From NCBI GenBank assembly GCA_951812395.1, contig CATOSD010000001.1:1833108-1897107 (forward strand): DNA of 64,000 nt, given 5' to 3'. Each line of letters starts with the position of its first letter. Within the stretch, counting starts at the first letter, position 1. Made by a program: the position numbers and the translations under genes. The notes below the pieces were generated by a model. That model was given only the letters and a program-made list of their open reading frames with translations, was not told the DNA's origin and ran no database searches. This DNA is from an uncultured Dehalococcoidia bacterium (GTDB taxonomy: Bacteria; Chloroflexota; Dehalococcoidia; Lucifugimonadales; CATOSD01). Below are positions 8,847 through 20,800 of the stretch, piece after piece.

Positions 8847-10373
8847 TCAGGCCCGGAGCGGCGTGTTTGCCAGAGCGTGTATCCTGCGTTGCGCACTCAC
8901 GAGCAGGTCATGGGTTGGGTGTCCTCTCGCGAGACGGATGGTGAGCCTCCTTGCGTGTCTGACCACTCTCCCGGCAACGCAGATGACCCCGAAGCGCACC
9001 GCCTTCAGACGCTTGCTCACCCACTCTTCGCCCAACACCAGCCGCTTCATCGCTGAGTTCAGATTGAACGCCAACACCACTATCGCCCACCACGCCGCGT
9101 TCGACCCGAACTTCCCCGACGGCAGCCTGCCCCCCGCAAGATCCTCCTTCAGCACCGAATGGACCTCCTCCCCTTTGCCGCACCTCTGCCTGTACCACCG
9201 GACCAACTCATCCCCAGGCAGCTCTCGGTTCGTCACCATCCCTGTCACTTTGTACAATTTGCCATCCCCCATCTCCATAACGGGAACCGACAGCTTCTCC
9301 CCATCCATGTCGAACAGCGGCGGGTTCGGCATACGCTCCCTTATCGCGATGAACCTGTAGTCGGGACTGTTCTTGCTGTATCCCGTCCAACTGGTCACGT
9401 AGCACACCTCGGCGTACTGCTGTCTTGTGGCCTCTCGTTGCTCACCCTCTGTCCTGTACAGGTCGTGCCATCCTTCCTCCTCTACCTCACTCACCGCCGC
9501 CCTGAACTCGGCCATCACGTTCACTCCCACACAGAACTCGATCACTCCGAACCGCTCATCCCGCCCCTCGGCGCAGTACTTCAACAGCTCCTTCTGGTAG
9601 CCCGCCGAGTCAGACCTCATCATCACCTTGCTCACCCCTGGGGGCAGACACTCCAGCGACTCCTTCAACACCCTGAGCTGTTCGTAGCCCGCGTTCACGT
9701 TGCCGTCTCTGAACTCGGAGTGCACCACAAGGTCCGCCTCATACCAGTAGGTGGTCAACGGCTGGTACGCCTTGTGCTTTTTGTAGCAGAAGCACGCCTG
9801 CCGCTTGTGCGTCCCTATCAGCGTGGCGTCCATGTCCAATGTCGCTTCGGTGTGTCCTGAATGGCCTCCCGCGAACCTCACCAGGTCCGCGTTGACCTTC
9901 CCAAGCCCTCTCAGCGCGTCGTTGGCCGCCGGTATGAACGCCTTGCGAGACCGTCTCCTGGCCTCCTCAGCCTCGTCGTGGAAACGGTCCAGATACCTGA
10001 ACACCGCCGTGGGCGACGGCACCGTGCGGCTACGCTCCTTACGCCACCTTCTGAGCTGCGCCCTGCGCTCTGCCCGCCGCACTCCGTGAGTCTCCGCGGT
10101 GAGCAGCGCCCTGCCCAGCCCCTCGTCCTTCTCCAGCAGCCGCAGGTCATCCACCGACTCACCACCGGCCAGGTTGAGCATCACAAGCGCCGTCACATTC
10201 TGGGCGTCCGTCCACCCCTGTGTGCCCTCTCTCACTCCCACGTGACGGCGCACCGACTGCCCCAGTCGCGCAACAAACGCCAGGTCCAGGTATGCCGGCA
10301 ACCCCGACAACGCCGTCATACCAGTAGACTCGGTCTCCTCTGCGTAGTGGAAAGGAAGCGTTGCTTGCTGCAT
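8847..10373 (-). CDS. IS1380-family transposase, copy A
   Basis: This is a 508-residue DDE transposase of the IS1380 family, starting MQQATLPFHYAEETEST. Likely catalytic residues are D182 (LDMDATLIG), D255 (MMRSDSAGYQ) and E402/E403 (RWYRQRCGKGEEVHSVLK). The family moves by cut-and-paste and makes 4-5 bp duplications, which fits the ATTCC seen here. The frame is intact. Compared with copies B and C it differs at a few residues (EARRRSRK, LTIRLARG). Confidence 0.93.
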   Translation of the reverse strand: MQQATLPFHYAEETESTGMTALSGLPAYLDLAFVARLGQSVRRHVGVREGTQGWTDAQNVTALVMLNLAGGESVDDLRLLEKDEGLGRALLTAETHGVRRAERRAQLRRWRKERSRTVPSPTAVFRYLDRFHDEAEEARRRSRKAFIPAANDALRGLGKVNADLVRFAGGHSGHTEATLDMDATLIGTHKRQACFCYKKHKAYQPLTTYWYEADLVVHSEFRDGNVNAGYEQLRVLKESLECLPPGVSKVMMRSDSAGYQKELLKYCAEGRDERFGVIEFCVGVNVMAEFRAAVSEVEEEGWHDLYRTEGEQREATRQQYAEVCYVTSWTGYSKNSPDYRFIAIRERMPNPPLFDMDGEKLSVPVMEMGDGKLYKVTGMVTNRELPGDELVRWYRQRCGKGEEVHSVLKEDLAGGRLPSGKFGSNAAWWAIVVLAFNLNSAMKRLVLGEEWVSKRLKAVRFGVICVAGRVVRHARRLTIRLARGHPTHDLLVSAQRRIHALANTPLRA

Positions 10374-10383
10374 AATAGTCGCA

Positions 10384-10451
10384 CCTCGTTGGTGATGGGT
10401 TGTTGTTGATAACTACCATCATAGCCAGCTTTACAGCCGGCTCCAACGAGG
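10384..10451. other. Hairpin in the transposase leader of IS1380 copy A
   Basis: Between the transposase start and the right terminal repeat, CCTCGTTGG (10384) and CCAACGAGG (10443) form a 9-bp outer stem. An inner near-palindromic pair (AGCCAGCT / AGCCGGCT) lies next to them. Copies B and C carry a perfect AGCCGGCT pair. It is probably a 5'-leader structure limiting read-through expression from the insertion site. Confidence 0.5.
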
Positions 10452-10496
10452 CCTTCTTTTGCAACTAGGCGGTGGATCTGGGATTCCCTCCCCCCC

Positions 10497-10715
10497 TTGA
10501 CACGCCAGCACATCCGTGCTAACATCCCCTTCATAACAACCTACCGGCCACTTAACAACCGAAGACTCGCCACCGACCAACCGGCACACCCCGTATCACC
10601 CTTGTCAACTAACCGTCAAACATTTTCCCATCCAACCGCAATCCGTTTCATCCATAACCAAATATCCAGCCCGCCCAGCTACGAAATCTGAGGAGATAGA
10701 ACAAAAGAAACGAAA
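10497..10715 (+). promoter_or_regulatory. Recurrent promoter-plus-leader element, copy 2
   Basis: TTGACA (10497), a 17-base spacer ending CACATCCGTGC and TAACAT (10520) are followed by CCCAGCTACGAA near 10674 and the A-rich tail. It is nearly identical to copy 1 at 1117 and was separated from the antitoxin by IS1380 copy A. Confidence 0.5.
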
Positions 10716-11303
10716 CGGGACACTATTTTCTAGGCGTATTGTCCCACCCGGCAGGTAGCCCCTGCTTTAGCCCGGATGCGACTCCGCTTGGTAGCCCGTC
10801 ACCCGCCCACCCCGCCCCGACCTGTTGTCCCTTCCCCCTCGCAGGGGGAAGGGCCTGCCCTGAGTTTGCCGAATGGGCTGGGATGGGGGTGACCGAGGCG
10901 CAAAACCAGCCCCGACCCGTACCGCGCACGCCACCTGGCCGGCGCGGAGTTCCGGTCGAGGCTCTGCCCAGCCTTGCCGACCGCGATCCCCGGCCCAAAC
11001 AAGCGGTAGCAGGCCAGGAGGTGCTGCGCGGCCTGTCTTCATGGCCGCCGCGCAAGCCAGTCCCGGCCCTGCCGCCCACCCATACGCGCTACCCGCCCTC
11101 AGCTTAATATGAAGCCGTGGCGGCGCCGGAACCTCCCGGCATGGTCCGCTTCGACGTAGCCTCGCCCGTTGCTGAGGCGTCTGGCGCATTCACGACGCCT
11201 GCCTCGAACATAGCCTCGCGGAACCGGCCAGACATGTTCCCCCGGACTGGCGGCCGCGTTCAGTTGCGGCCGGACCCGCCTCCATCGGCGTACCGGCGCG
11301 GCC
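10716..11303. other. Gene-free spacer downstream of surface-protein copy 2
   Basis: This is the duplicate of 1336-1898. It holds a REP-like repeat (10826-10892) and otherwise no recognisable gene, RNA or strong terminator. Confidence 0.6.
10826..10892. repeat. REP-like repeat, long form
   Basis: CCCTTCCCCCTCGCAGGGGG is followed by AAGGGCCTGCCCTGAG, TTTGCCGAATGG and GGATGGGGGTGA. It has about 27 bases more than the paralogous copy at 1445. Confidence 0.65.
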
Positions 11304-14300
11304 TCAGGCTGTCTGTCTGCGCGTTTGCAAGAGCCTGATGCCCGCGGCCGTCAGGGCGGCGCCTGCAATCAGCAGCGCCAGCAGGATGTGTCCGGGCACG
11401 TGGGCGCCGCCCGTCCTGGGCAACAGATCGCTCGAGGCCAGAGCCTGCGCGATCACCTCGTCATCCAGCACAAGCACAAAGTCGCCGAATCTGAAAATCG
11501 AGCCGGAGACCGTGGCCTGCCCAGTCTCCTCGTCGATGCTAAGACCGACCGCCACCTCTGTCCAGGAGCCGGTGGCCGCGTCACGCTTCAGAAGTCTCAA
11601 GCCACCCAGATCGTGGGCTGCCTGTAGAACCGATAGGTCGCCCAGGTCCTCGACCTGCTCTGGGGTGAGCGTGATGTTCACGCCGGCCGGGGTGCTGAGC
11701 TGTGCGTCCCGCTCCCGCTGTCCGGCGGCGTCGAACAGGTTGACGGTGACGCAGGCCAGGAGAGGCCCAACGGCCGGGTCCTCGATCGTGCATCCGGTGA
11801 CCCTGGCCTGGAACGCATCCTGCCTGGAGCTGACCGGGAAGACCACGGTGACGTCCTGTTCGGCGGCGGCGACGGTGGTCTGTTGGTCCGGGTTGACCAC
11901 CACCATGGTGTCGTCGGATTCTTCATCTGCCGCCACGGCGGTTATCTCGCCGGGAGGCCCGTCGACAACCGGCGCCACCGGGACCGGCGTCGCCGGCCCC
12001 GCAGAGGCAGCGGCTGAACGCTGGGCGCGGCTATCCTGCTGATCGGTGGGGGCATCGTTCACGGTCACCGTGATGGTCCATGTCGCGGGATCGTTGTTCG
12101 AGGCGCCGTCCGATGCGGACACGACGATGGTCGCGCTGCCCGCGGATATCGGGGTGACGCTCAGCGTTCCGGCGCTGGTTATGCGGGCGATTGCCACGCC
12201 GTTCCGGCTCGAACTCACCGAGTAGGTGAGCGTTGGGTTGTCAACGTCCGCGAAGTTGCTCGACAGGTCCAACCTCCAGGCGGGGTCACCCGCCGTCAGG
12301 GTTGTCCGGTCGATGACCGTGCCCACCGTCGTTGGGGGCTCGTTCACGTTCCTCACAGTGACGGACACGTCGAGCGTGTTGTCGAACGTGCCGTCGGAGA
12401 CGGTCAGGGTTACCAGGTACACGTTGTCGCTGTTGGCGTCAGCCGGGCTCTCGAAGTCGGGCGCTGCCTTGAAGCTGAGCGTTGCTGCGCCGGCGTCGAA
12501 GCTGAAGAGACCCGCGTCGACTCCGGACAACGCCTCCCAGGTGGTGGGATCGCCATTCGGGTCGCTGGCGCTGTAGGTCCCGACCGGTCCCACGCCGTTC
12601 TCATCGTAGGAGATGTTCGCGGGTCCGGACACGTCCGGCGGCGTGGGACGCAGCTTGCGGAACACATTGACGGTGTAGGTCCTGGTGCGCAAGGGGTCCG
12701 TCCCCTCGACCGTCACCGCTATCTCTATGGTGGTCGTGCTCACCTCGCCGCCCAGGTCGACGCTTACATTGGGATTGTCGCTTGTCGCCGGCGTGCCGTT
12801 CACCGCCACTGATTTGTTGTCATATGACTCGCTGAGCGAATCCACATATCGCCTGGGAGTCACCACAACGCTGTCCACGGTGCTTTCCACGCTTGCGGAG
12901 TATTCCGTGACCTCCGGGTTGAAACCCAAATCCGACGTCAGGTCCGAAATGACAAGGTCATTCAGATACCATGCGCCGTGGTAAACCAGGACGGCTACCG
13001 AGCTGGTGGCGGCGCCGCCCCGGCCATCGGAGACGGTGTAGGAAATAGCAGTTTGCCCAATAGCCCCTGGGTTGGGCGTGAACTCGACGGCGGCGCCATC
13101 GTTGGTGGTGGTGGCGCTGCCTATGTTATGGCCGGTCACGCTGGCGCCCGTGACGGTCAGGGGATCGCCATCCTCGTCCGTATCGTTTTCCAATACGCCA
13201 ATCACTATGCGAGCGTCCGGCAGGGTGCCGACGCCTTCCGGATTCGCCACCGGCGCGTCGTTCGCGTCGGTCACCGTGACCCGGACGTTCATCCCGCTCG
13301 CCTCGTCGTCCGCGGCATCCCCGGCAGTCCCGTTGTCGTCGGTGGCAACCACCGTAACTTCGTAGTAGTTGTCCTGGTTGGCGTCAGTTGGGAACTCGTA
13401 GTTGGGTGGGCTGCTGAAGTCCAGCTCGCCGGTGCCGGAGTCGATGTTGAATAGGTCTTTGTCGTCTCCCTCGAGGCTCCACGTGACGGTCCCCACCGTG
13501 CTGGTGGCGGAGTAGGTGTCCACCGCGTCAGTGCCGTTCTCGGCGTAGGAGGGGGTCGAGGTCCCGGACGCTGCGCTCACCGCCGGCAGGTCGGTGACAG
13601 TCACCCTTACCCAGATTCTGGATGAAAGATATGTCGACGCGGCGGCGGTCGAGGAGGCGGTCTTCACCGTCAGCCTCACGTGGTACCTGTTGATGGACCC
13701 GAGGTCTGTCGGGATATCGAAGTCGGGGGCCGTATTGAAGCTCAGGGTGACTGTGGCCGTACTCGTAGATGAAGTGGCGCTGAAACTACCGTAGTCAAGA
13801 CCGCTCAAGGCTACTTCAACGATTTCGTGTCCTGCGTCGTCGTCATCGACGGTCAGGGTGGCCACTGTCGAAGTGGAGTTCTCCGGGAAGTCGGGGGCGG
13901 TGGCCGTGCGCTTGTTGCCCGTACCGGTTACGGTCATATTGGGTCCGCCGTGAATGACAGGCGGCTCGTCGGTCAGGCTGGTCACAGTCACCGTGACCGC
14001 AAGCTCGCTCGTTACGGTATTGCCGGTGACGTCGTCCGTTATGGAAGCCGTCACGACTACGTTGTAGACGTTATCCCCATCGCTGTCCGCCGGACTCTCG
14101 AGGTCGGGGGGCGTGACGAAGTCGAGTTCGCCGTTGTCGACGAGCTCGTTGGAGATGGTGAAGTCGTCGGCGTCGACCCCTGCCAGGCCCCAGGTGGGGC
14201 TGCCGTTGGCGATGTAGGTGGCGACCGTGTCCTGGCCGCTTTCCGAGTAGGACGTGGTCGTAGCGCCGGTTATCGTTGGCAGCACGCCGACCGTAGCGGT

Positions 14301-16712
14301 GGCCGTGGCGGTCAAGCTGCCGTCCGTCACGGTGTAGGTAAAGCGGCCGAAGCCGGCGAAGCCCGGGTTGGGCGTGTAGGTTGTGGTGCTGACGGCGCCG
14401 GCGTCCAACACGGCGGCGCCGTTGGTCGGGTCCGTAACGTCAGTCAGACTGAGAGTGTCCCCCTCCACGTCGGTGTCGTTAGCCAACACGTTCACTACAA
14501 CCGCCGTGCCCTCGGTGGTGGTGGCGTAGTCATCTACCGCCACAGGGGCGTCGTTGACCGCAGTCACCGTTATGGTAACCCAACTCGTGGCGGTCAGCGC
14601 GCCGTCGGTCACCGTGTAGACGAACGAGCCGACGCCGTTCCAGTTAGGCGCGGGCGTGTAGGTGACCGTTGTGCCCCCATCGGTGATGGTGGTGGTGGCG
14701 CCGTTCGTCACACTGCTGACCGAATCGACCGAGAGCGTCCAATCGCCGTCCCCGTCCGTGTCGTTGGCCAGCACTCTGATGACGACCGCCGTGTCCTCGG
14801 TGGTGGTGGCGGAGTCCGCATTCGCCACCGGCGCTTCGTTCACGTCGGTCACCGTGATCCGGACGTTCATCCTGTTCGCCTCGTCGTCCGAAGCATCCAC
14901 GGTAGTCCCATTGTCGTCGGTGGCCACCACGGTCACTTCGTAGACGTTGTCCCGGTTGGCGTCAGCCGGGAGCTCGTAGTTGGGTGGGCTGTCGAAGTCC
15001 AGCTCGCCGGTGCTGGTGGCGAATGTGAATGCCCCGCTGTCCGCTCCCTCGAGGCTCCACGTGACGGTCCCCACGTTGCCTGTGGCGGTGTAGGTGTCCA
15101 CCGCGTCGCCGCGGTTCTCGGCGTAGGAGGGGGTCGAGGTCGCTGACGCTGCGCTCACCGTCGGCAGATCGGTGACGGTTACGAGCACCCTGACGGAGGT
15201 GGATTTGTTGACTTGGGCTGTGCCGGTGATCGCTTCCAGGGATACCTGGTAGGTGTTGTCTCGATCATAGTCCCCAGGCGCCTCGAAATCGGGCGTGCTA
15301 CCTGGGCGGAAACTCAGGGTCACGACACTGGTCGATGCGACGAAGGTCACCGTCAGTTTGCGGTGATCATCCGGGCTGGAAGCCAATTCGTTCACATTAA
15401 CGCTAAGAAGTGGGTCCCCGTCGTCGTCGCTGACGTCGAAGGTGGCTATGGAAGACGTGCTGTTCTCCGGGAAGTCGTCGGTGACGGCCCACGTGCCGTC
15501 TGGCAATTCGACAAATTCCACCTTTGTCTTCGCGGTGATGGTCGGGGGTTCGTCCACGTCGCTTACTGACACCGTTACGTCGAGCGTGCCGGTGGCGAAG
15601 TATTGGACGTTGGCCACCACATTTGTGACCACGGCCTCCACCGTTACCTGGTAGTCGTTGTCGGCGTTGGCGTCCTGGGGGTCTTCGTAGTTGGGGCTGT
15701 TAATGAAATTCAGGACGCCGCTGCCGGAGATGGTGAAATGACCGCTGTCGTCCCCGGACAGGCCCCAAGTGGGACTGCCGTTGGCAGAGTACGCCCCCAC
15801 AGTGCCGGCGCCGTTCTCCGCGTAAGAGGTCGTTGTCGCCCCGGTTATCTCCGGCTCCACGTGAATGGTCAATGTGTAGGTGTCCGCGCCGTCCTCGTAG
15901 CCGTCGTTGACCCTGAAATCGAACGACGTGAAGGCCGCGCCATTCTGGTCGGCCGGCGGGGTGTACTTGAGCTTGCTGATGTCGGCCAGGGCTATCATGG
16001 TGGTGGTGGAGACTGATTCGCCGGTCTCCAGGGTCCCGTTGTCGTCGGCGTCGAGCCACAGAGTGCCTCTGTCCGGCAGGCCGGCGATTTTCACAGAGCC
16101 CTGGTCGCCCGTGTCGGCATCGGCGAAGGGAAAGGAACTCGTCGCGAACGTGTACACCGTGTCCTCGTCGGCGGTCACCGCGGCGTCGGCAGAGGTCGGG
16201 AGGGCGTTGGGAAAGATATGGCCTTTCAACCCCATCTTTAGTGATATATTGGTGACTTGTGTCCACTCCGACGTGGCGGTTGTGGATTGGCGGGCTTGCC
16301 CTCTGACGATCCTCCATCCAGCGTCTTCTACGGTTACCGTAGCATCAAACGTGTACGCCCAATTGGCGTAGCTACCGTCGACCGCCTCTATAAACACCAC
16401 GTGGTACCGTGTGTCTTTTTTCAGGTCGCAGTCGCTGACCGGTGGGGAGAACCGGAGCACGTTGCCCGATTGCCTGGTGGGCGTGGAGCCGAAGTCGCAG
16501 TGATCAGCGCCCGGTTCGGTCCAACCACTGGTCCGCACTATCTTCAGGTTTACACCTTCGGTCTCGCTGTTATCATCGACCGTCAAATCGACGCTTTGGA
16601 GCCGGTAGCCCTTGGGGTTGCTCCCCGTGACGAAGACCTGGGCGCGCCTGCGTTCCTGTGTCCTTCTGCCGTGGGTATCTTGCTCCAAGTTGCTGATCAA
16701 ACGTGAGAACAC
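11304..16712 (-). pseudogene. Surface-protein copy 2, main part with LPRTG anchor (frameshifted gene)
   Basis: This is an 1802-residue open frame and the downstream 85 percent of the gene that starts at 17665. It contains a second FVTGSNPKGY domain, a TADEDTVYTF/LDADDNG Ca-type segment, several cadherin-like units (SYAENGAGTVGAYSANGSPTW and variants) and tandem-95/VCBS-like units (VRVTVTDVNEAPVANADS, NDTDGDGD, NPGFAGFGRFTYTV). The C-terminus is LPRTGGAHVPG, a hydrophobic helix and RLLQTRRQTA, a classic sortase signal. The ORF-track Met at 16712 is internal (DVFSRLIS) and has no signal peptide. A 13-bp deletion near 16790 relative to copy 3 breaks the frame, so export would need frameshifting. 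Confidence 0.85.
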
Positions 16713-17665
16713 GTCGATAGTCGTGGTGTGCTGCGCGCTGTCGAGGTCGCCGTCGCTGACCGTGAAGTTGAAAGTGCCAACACCGGCGCCGCCGGGGTGT
16801 ACCTGAGCTTGGCATCATCGATTTCGTCGCCGGTCACGTCGGTGCTGGTGGTGGTGGAGACCGCTTCGCCGGCGTCGAAGATATCGTTGTCATTGGCGTC
16901 GAGCCACAAGACGCCCCCGCCGGCCACCGAGGATATCGTCACCTCTTCTGGTTCGACCACACTATGGTCCGAGAAGGGGAAATCGTCCCGGTGAAACTCG
17001 TACGTGTAGCCCAGGTCGGCCTGGAGCGTATTGTCGGCGGAGGTGGGAGCGACGTTGGCCCCCCGCAAGCGGATTCTTATTGCTCTACTGGAATCATTCG
17101 AGTCCTGTTGTCGCCAGTTGCCGTCGTTAAGGTGGAACCTGTCGGCGATGCTCCAGTCTGGGAATCCCAAGCTGTCTTCATCATCGGACGTCGTAGTTCG
17201 CACCCGGTAGGCATCGCTGGAAGTACCTGAAAAAGCCAAGTGCACGAAGTACGTGGTAGAGGACGACAGGGTGCACGAAGTCGCGGTAAACGTCTTAGTT
17301 CCGCCTCTATCAAGGTTGTTAGGATTCGTCAACGCGCACACCGAGGCATTCGGAACGGTGCTGGTGCCGATGACGGTGCTGCTCCATATCGCAACCGTCG
17401 TAGAAGCGGCGCGGTTCGTCCCCCGGTTAAACCTGACTTCGACGGTTTCTACATCATAGCCGCCTGTCGAACCCGTTGTGAACGCCTGAGCATATTGAGT
17501 GCTATCGCTTGGCGTGAGAACAGTGGAGTCTGACTTATCAATGTTGCTGACGAACGCCTCGCCAATCGCGTGGGTCGGCGGGGCGGAAAAGAGGAGCAGC
17601 GCGCAGGTGGCGGCAAGAGCGCCGGCAAGCAGCAGCGCCCGCGGAGAGAATCTAACTTGGCTCAT
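16697..17665 (-). pseudogene. Surface-protein copy 2, N-terminal part up to the frameshift
   Basis: This is the 322-residue N-terminal frame of copy 2. It has a signal peptide (MSQVRFSPRALLLAGALAAT, cleavage near THA-IGEAF), a YAQAFTTGSTGGYDVETVEV domain and a WLDANDNDIFDAGE segment. Homology to copy 3 stops at KLRYTPA; the remaining roughly 28 residues are out of frame. The signal peptide region is more diverged than that of copies 0, 1 and 3. Together with 11304-16712 it would encode about 2120 residues. Confidence 0.85.
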
Positions 17666-17757
17666 CGTTCATCCTCGCCCTTAGGAGACGATATCTTAAA
17701 GCTTGCGCCTGTTGTGCCGGCTGCAGTTAGGACAATATTACAAGTACTCGGACGCCA

Positions 17758-17786
17758 ACAATACAGCACATCGGGCGGCCTGTCCA
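17758..17786 (-). promoter_or_regulatory. Conserved promoter of surface-protein copy 2
   Basis: On the minus strand TGGACA, a 17-base spacer (with GCCGCCCG) and TATTGT lie about 90 bases before the ATG at 17665. It sits in the short spacer after the stop of copy 3, so copy 2 need not depend on read-through. Confidence 0.5.
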
Positions 17787-17855
17787 GCAAACCGACAACT
17801 CCACAGTCGGTTCAGGCGCGGACGGACCCGCCTCCATCGGCGTACCGGCGCGGCC

Positions 17856-20800
17856 TCAGGCTGTTTGTTTGCGCGTTTGCAGGAGCCTGAAGCCCGCGGC
17901 CGTCAGGGCGGCGCCTGCAATCAGCAGCGCCAGCAGGATGTGTCCGGGGACGTGAGGGCCGCCCGTCCTGGGCAGCAGATCGCTCGAGGCCAGAGCCTGC
18001 GCGATCACCTCGTCATCGAGCACAAGCACAAAGTCGCCGAATCTGAAGATCGAGCCGGAGACCGTGGCCTGTCCTGACTCCTCGTCGACGCTTAACGTGA
18101 CCGCCACCTCTGTCCAGGAGCCGGTGGCCGCGTCACGCTTCAGAAGTTTCAGGCCACCCAGATCGTGGGCTGCCTGCAGCACCGATAGGTCGCCCAGGTC
18201 CTCGACCTGCTCTGGGGTGAGCGTGATGTTCACGCCGGCCGGGGTGCTGAGCTGTGCGTCCCGCTCCCGCTGTCCGGCGGCGTCGAACAGGTCGACGGTC
18301 ACGCAGGCCAGGAGAGGTCCAACGGCTGGGTCCTCGATCGTGCAGCCGGTGACCCTGGCCTGGAACGCATCCAGCCTGGAGCTGACCGGGAAGACCACGG
18401 TGACGTCCTGTTCGGCGGCGGCGACGGTCGTCTGTTGGTCGGGGTTGACCACCACCATGGTGTCGTCGGATTCTTCATCTGCCGCCACGGCGGTTATCTC
18501 GCCGGGAGGCCCGTCGATAACCGGCGCCACCGGGACCGGCGCCGCAGGCCCCGCAGAGGCAGCGGCTGAACGCTGGGCGCGGCTGTCCTGCTGATCGGTG
18601 GGGGCCTCGTCCACGGTCACCGCGATGGTCCAGGTTGCGGGATCGTTGTTCGAGACCCCGTCCGATGCGGAGACGACGATGGTCGCGCTGCCCGCGGATA
18701 TCGGGGTGACGCTCAGCGTTCCGGCGCTGGTTATGCGGGCGCTTGCCACGCCGTTCCGGCTCGAACTGATCGAGTAGGTGAGCGAATCGCCGTCATCGTC
18801 CGCGAAGTTGCTCGACAGGTCCAACCTCCAGGGAGGATCGCCCGCCGTCAACGTTGTCTGGTCGATGACCGTGCCCACCGTCGTTGGGGGCTCGTTCACG
18901 TCGTCCACGGTGACGGAGACTTCGAGCGTGCCGTCGAGCGTGCCGTCGGAGGCAGTCAGGGTCACCAGGTATACGTTGTCGCGGTTGGCGTCAGCCGGGC
19001 TCTCGAAGTCGGGCGCTTCCCTGAAGTTGAGCGTTCCGGAGCCGGCGTCGAAACTGAAGAGACCCGCGTCGACTCCGGACAACGCCCCCCAGGTGGTGGG
19101 ATCGCCATTCGGGTCGCTGGCGCTGTAGGTCCCGACCGGCCCCACGCCGTTCTCATCGTAGGGGATGCTGTCGGGTCCGGACACGTCCGGCGCCCTGGGA
19201 CCCAGCATCCGGAACACGCTGACAGTGTACGTCCTGGTGTACAGGGGAACCGTCCCCTCGATCGTCACCGCTATCTCGATGGTGGTCGTGCTCGCCTCGC
19301 CGCCCAGGTCGACGCGTACACTGGGACGGTCGCTAGTCGACGGCGTGCCGTTCACCGCCACTGTTATGTTGTCATATGGCTCGTTGGCCAAATCCACATA
19401 CGGCGTGGGGGTCACCACAACTCTGTCCACGGTGCTTTCCACGCTTGCGGAGTATTCCGTGATTGCGGAGTACTCCGTGACGTTCGGGTTGAGACTCAAA
19501 TCCGAAGTCAGGTCCGAGATGGCAAGGTCTCTCAGACGCCAAATGATGTCGTCTATCAGGACGAATACCGAGCCGGTGTCGGCGCCGCCCCGACCATCGG
19601 AGACGGTGTAGGTAACAGTCGTTTGGCCATAGCCGGTACTCCCGGGGTTGGGCGTGTACTCGATGGCGGCGCCATCGCTGGTGGTGGTGGCGCTGCCTAT
19701 GGCTGCTCCGGTCACGCTGGCGTCCGTGACGGTGAGGGGATCGCCGTCCTCGTCGGTGTCGTTTTCCAACACGTGAATCACCAGTCGAGTGTCTAGCAGG
19801 GTCGCAGCCCTATCCGGATTCGCCACCGGCGCGTCGTTCTCGTCGGTCACCGTGACCCGGACGTTCATCCCGCTCGCCTCGTCGTCCGCGGCATCCCCGG
19901 CAGTCCCGTTGTCGTCGGTGGCAACCACCGTAACTTCGTAGTAGTTGTCCTGGTTGGCGTCAGTTGGGAACTCGTAGTTGGGTGGGCTGCTGAAGTCCAG
20001 CTCGCCGGTGCCGGAGTCGATGTTGAATTGGTCTTTGTCGTCTCCCTCTAGGCTCCACGTGACGGTCCCCACCGTGCTGGTGGCGGAGTAGGTGTCCACC
20101 GCGTCAGTGCCGTTCTCGGCGTAGGAGGGGGTCGAGGTCCCGGACGCTGCGCTCACCGCCGGCAGGTCGGTTACGGTTACCCTTACCCGGATGCTGGTTG
20201 AAAGATATGTCGACGTGGCGGCGGTCGAGGACGCGGTCTTCACAGTCAGCGTCATATAGTACACGTTGCCGGCCCCGAGGTCTGTCGGGTTCTCGAAGTC
20301 GGGCGCGTTCTTGAAGCTCAGGGTGACTGTGGCCGTACTCGTAGACGAAGTGGCGCTGAAACTACCGTAGTCAAGATTGCTCAAGGCAACTTCAACGATT
20401 TCGTGTCCTGCGTCGTCGTCATCGACGGTCAGTGTGGCCACTGTCGAAGTGGAGTTCTCCGGGAAGTCGGGGGCGGTGGCCTGGCGGCTGGCGCCCGTAC
20501 CGGTTACGGTCACACCGGTTCCGCCGTGAATGACCGGCGGCTCGTCGGTCAGGCTGGTCACAGTCACCGTAACCGCAAGCTCGCTCGTTACGGTATTGCC
20601 GGTGGCATCGTCCGTTATGGAAGCCGTCACGACTACGTTGTAGACGTTATCTCCATCGCTGTCCGCCGGACTCTCAAGGTCGGGGGGCGTGACGAAGTTG
20701 AGCTCGCCGTCGGCTCTGGCCTCGTTGGAGATTGTGAAGTCGTCGGCGTCGACCCCTGCCAGGCTCCAGGTGGGGCTGCCGTTGGCGATGTAGGTGGCGA

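Larger units (their letters stand above)
8621..10482 (-). mobile_element. IS1380-family insertion sequence, copy A
   Basis: This 1862-bp element has terminal inverted repeats (left CCCAAATCCACCGCCTA, right-end complement CCCAGATCCACCGCCTA). It is flanked by the 5-bp duplication ATTCC at 8616-8620 and 10483-10487. The uninterrupted paralogous site at about 1105-1118 has one ATTCC and continues into the same CCCCCCCTTGACACGCC sequence, confirming the boundaries. Near-identical copies are at 57040 and 58907. Confidence 0.95.
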
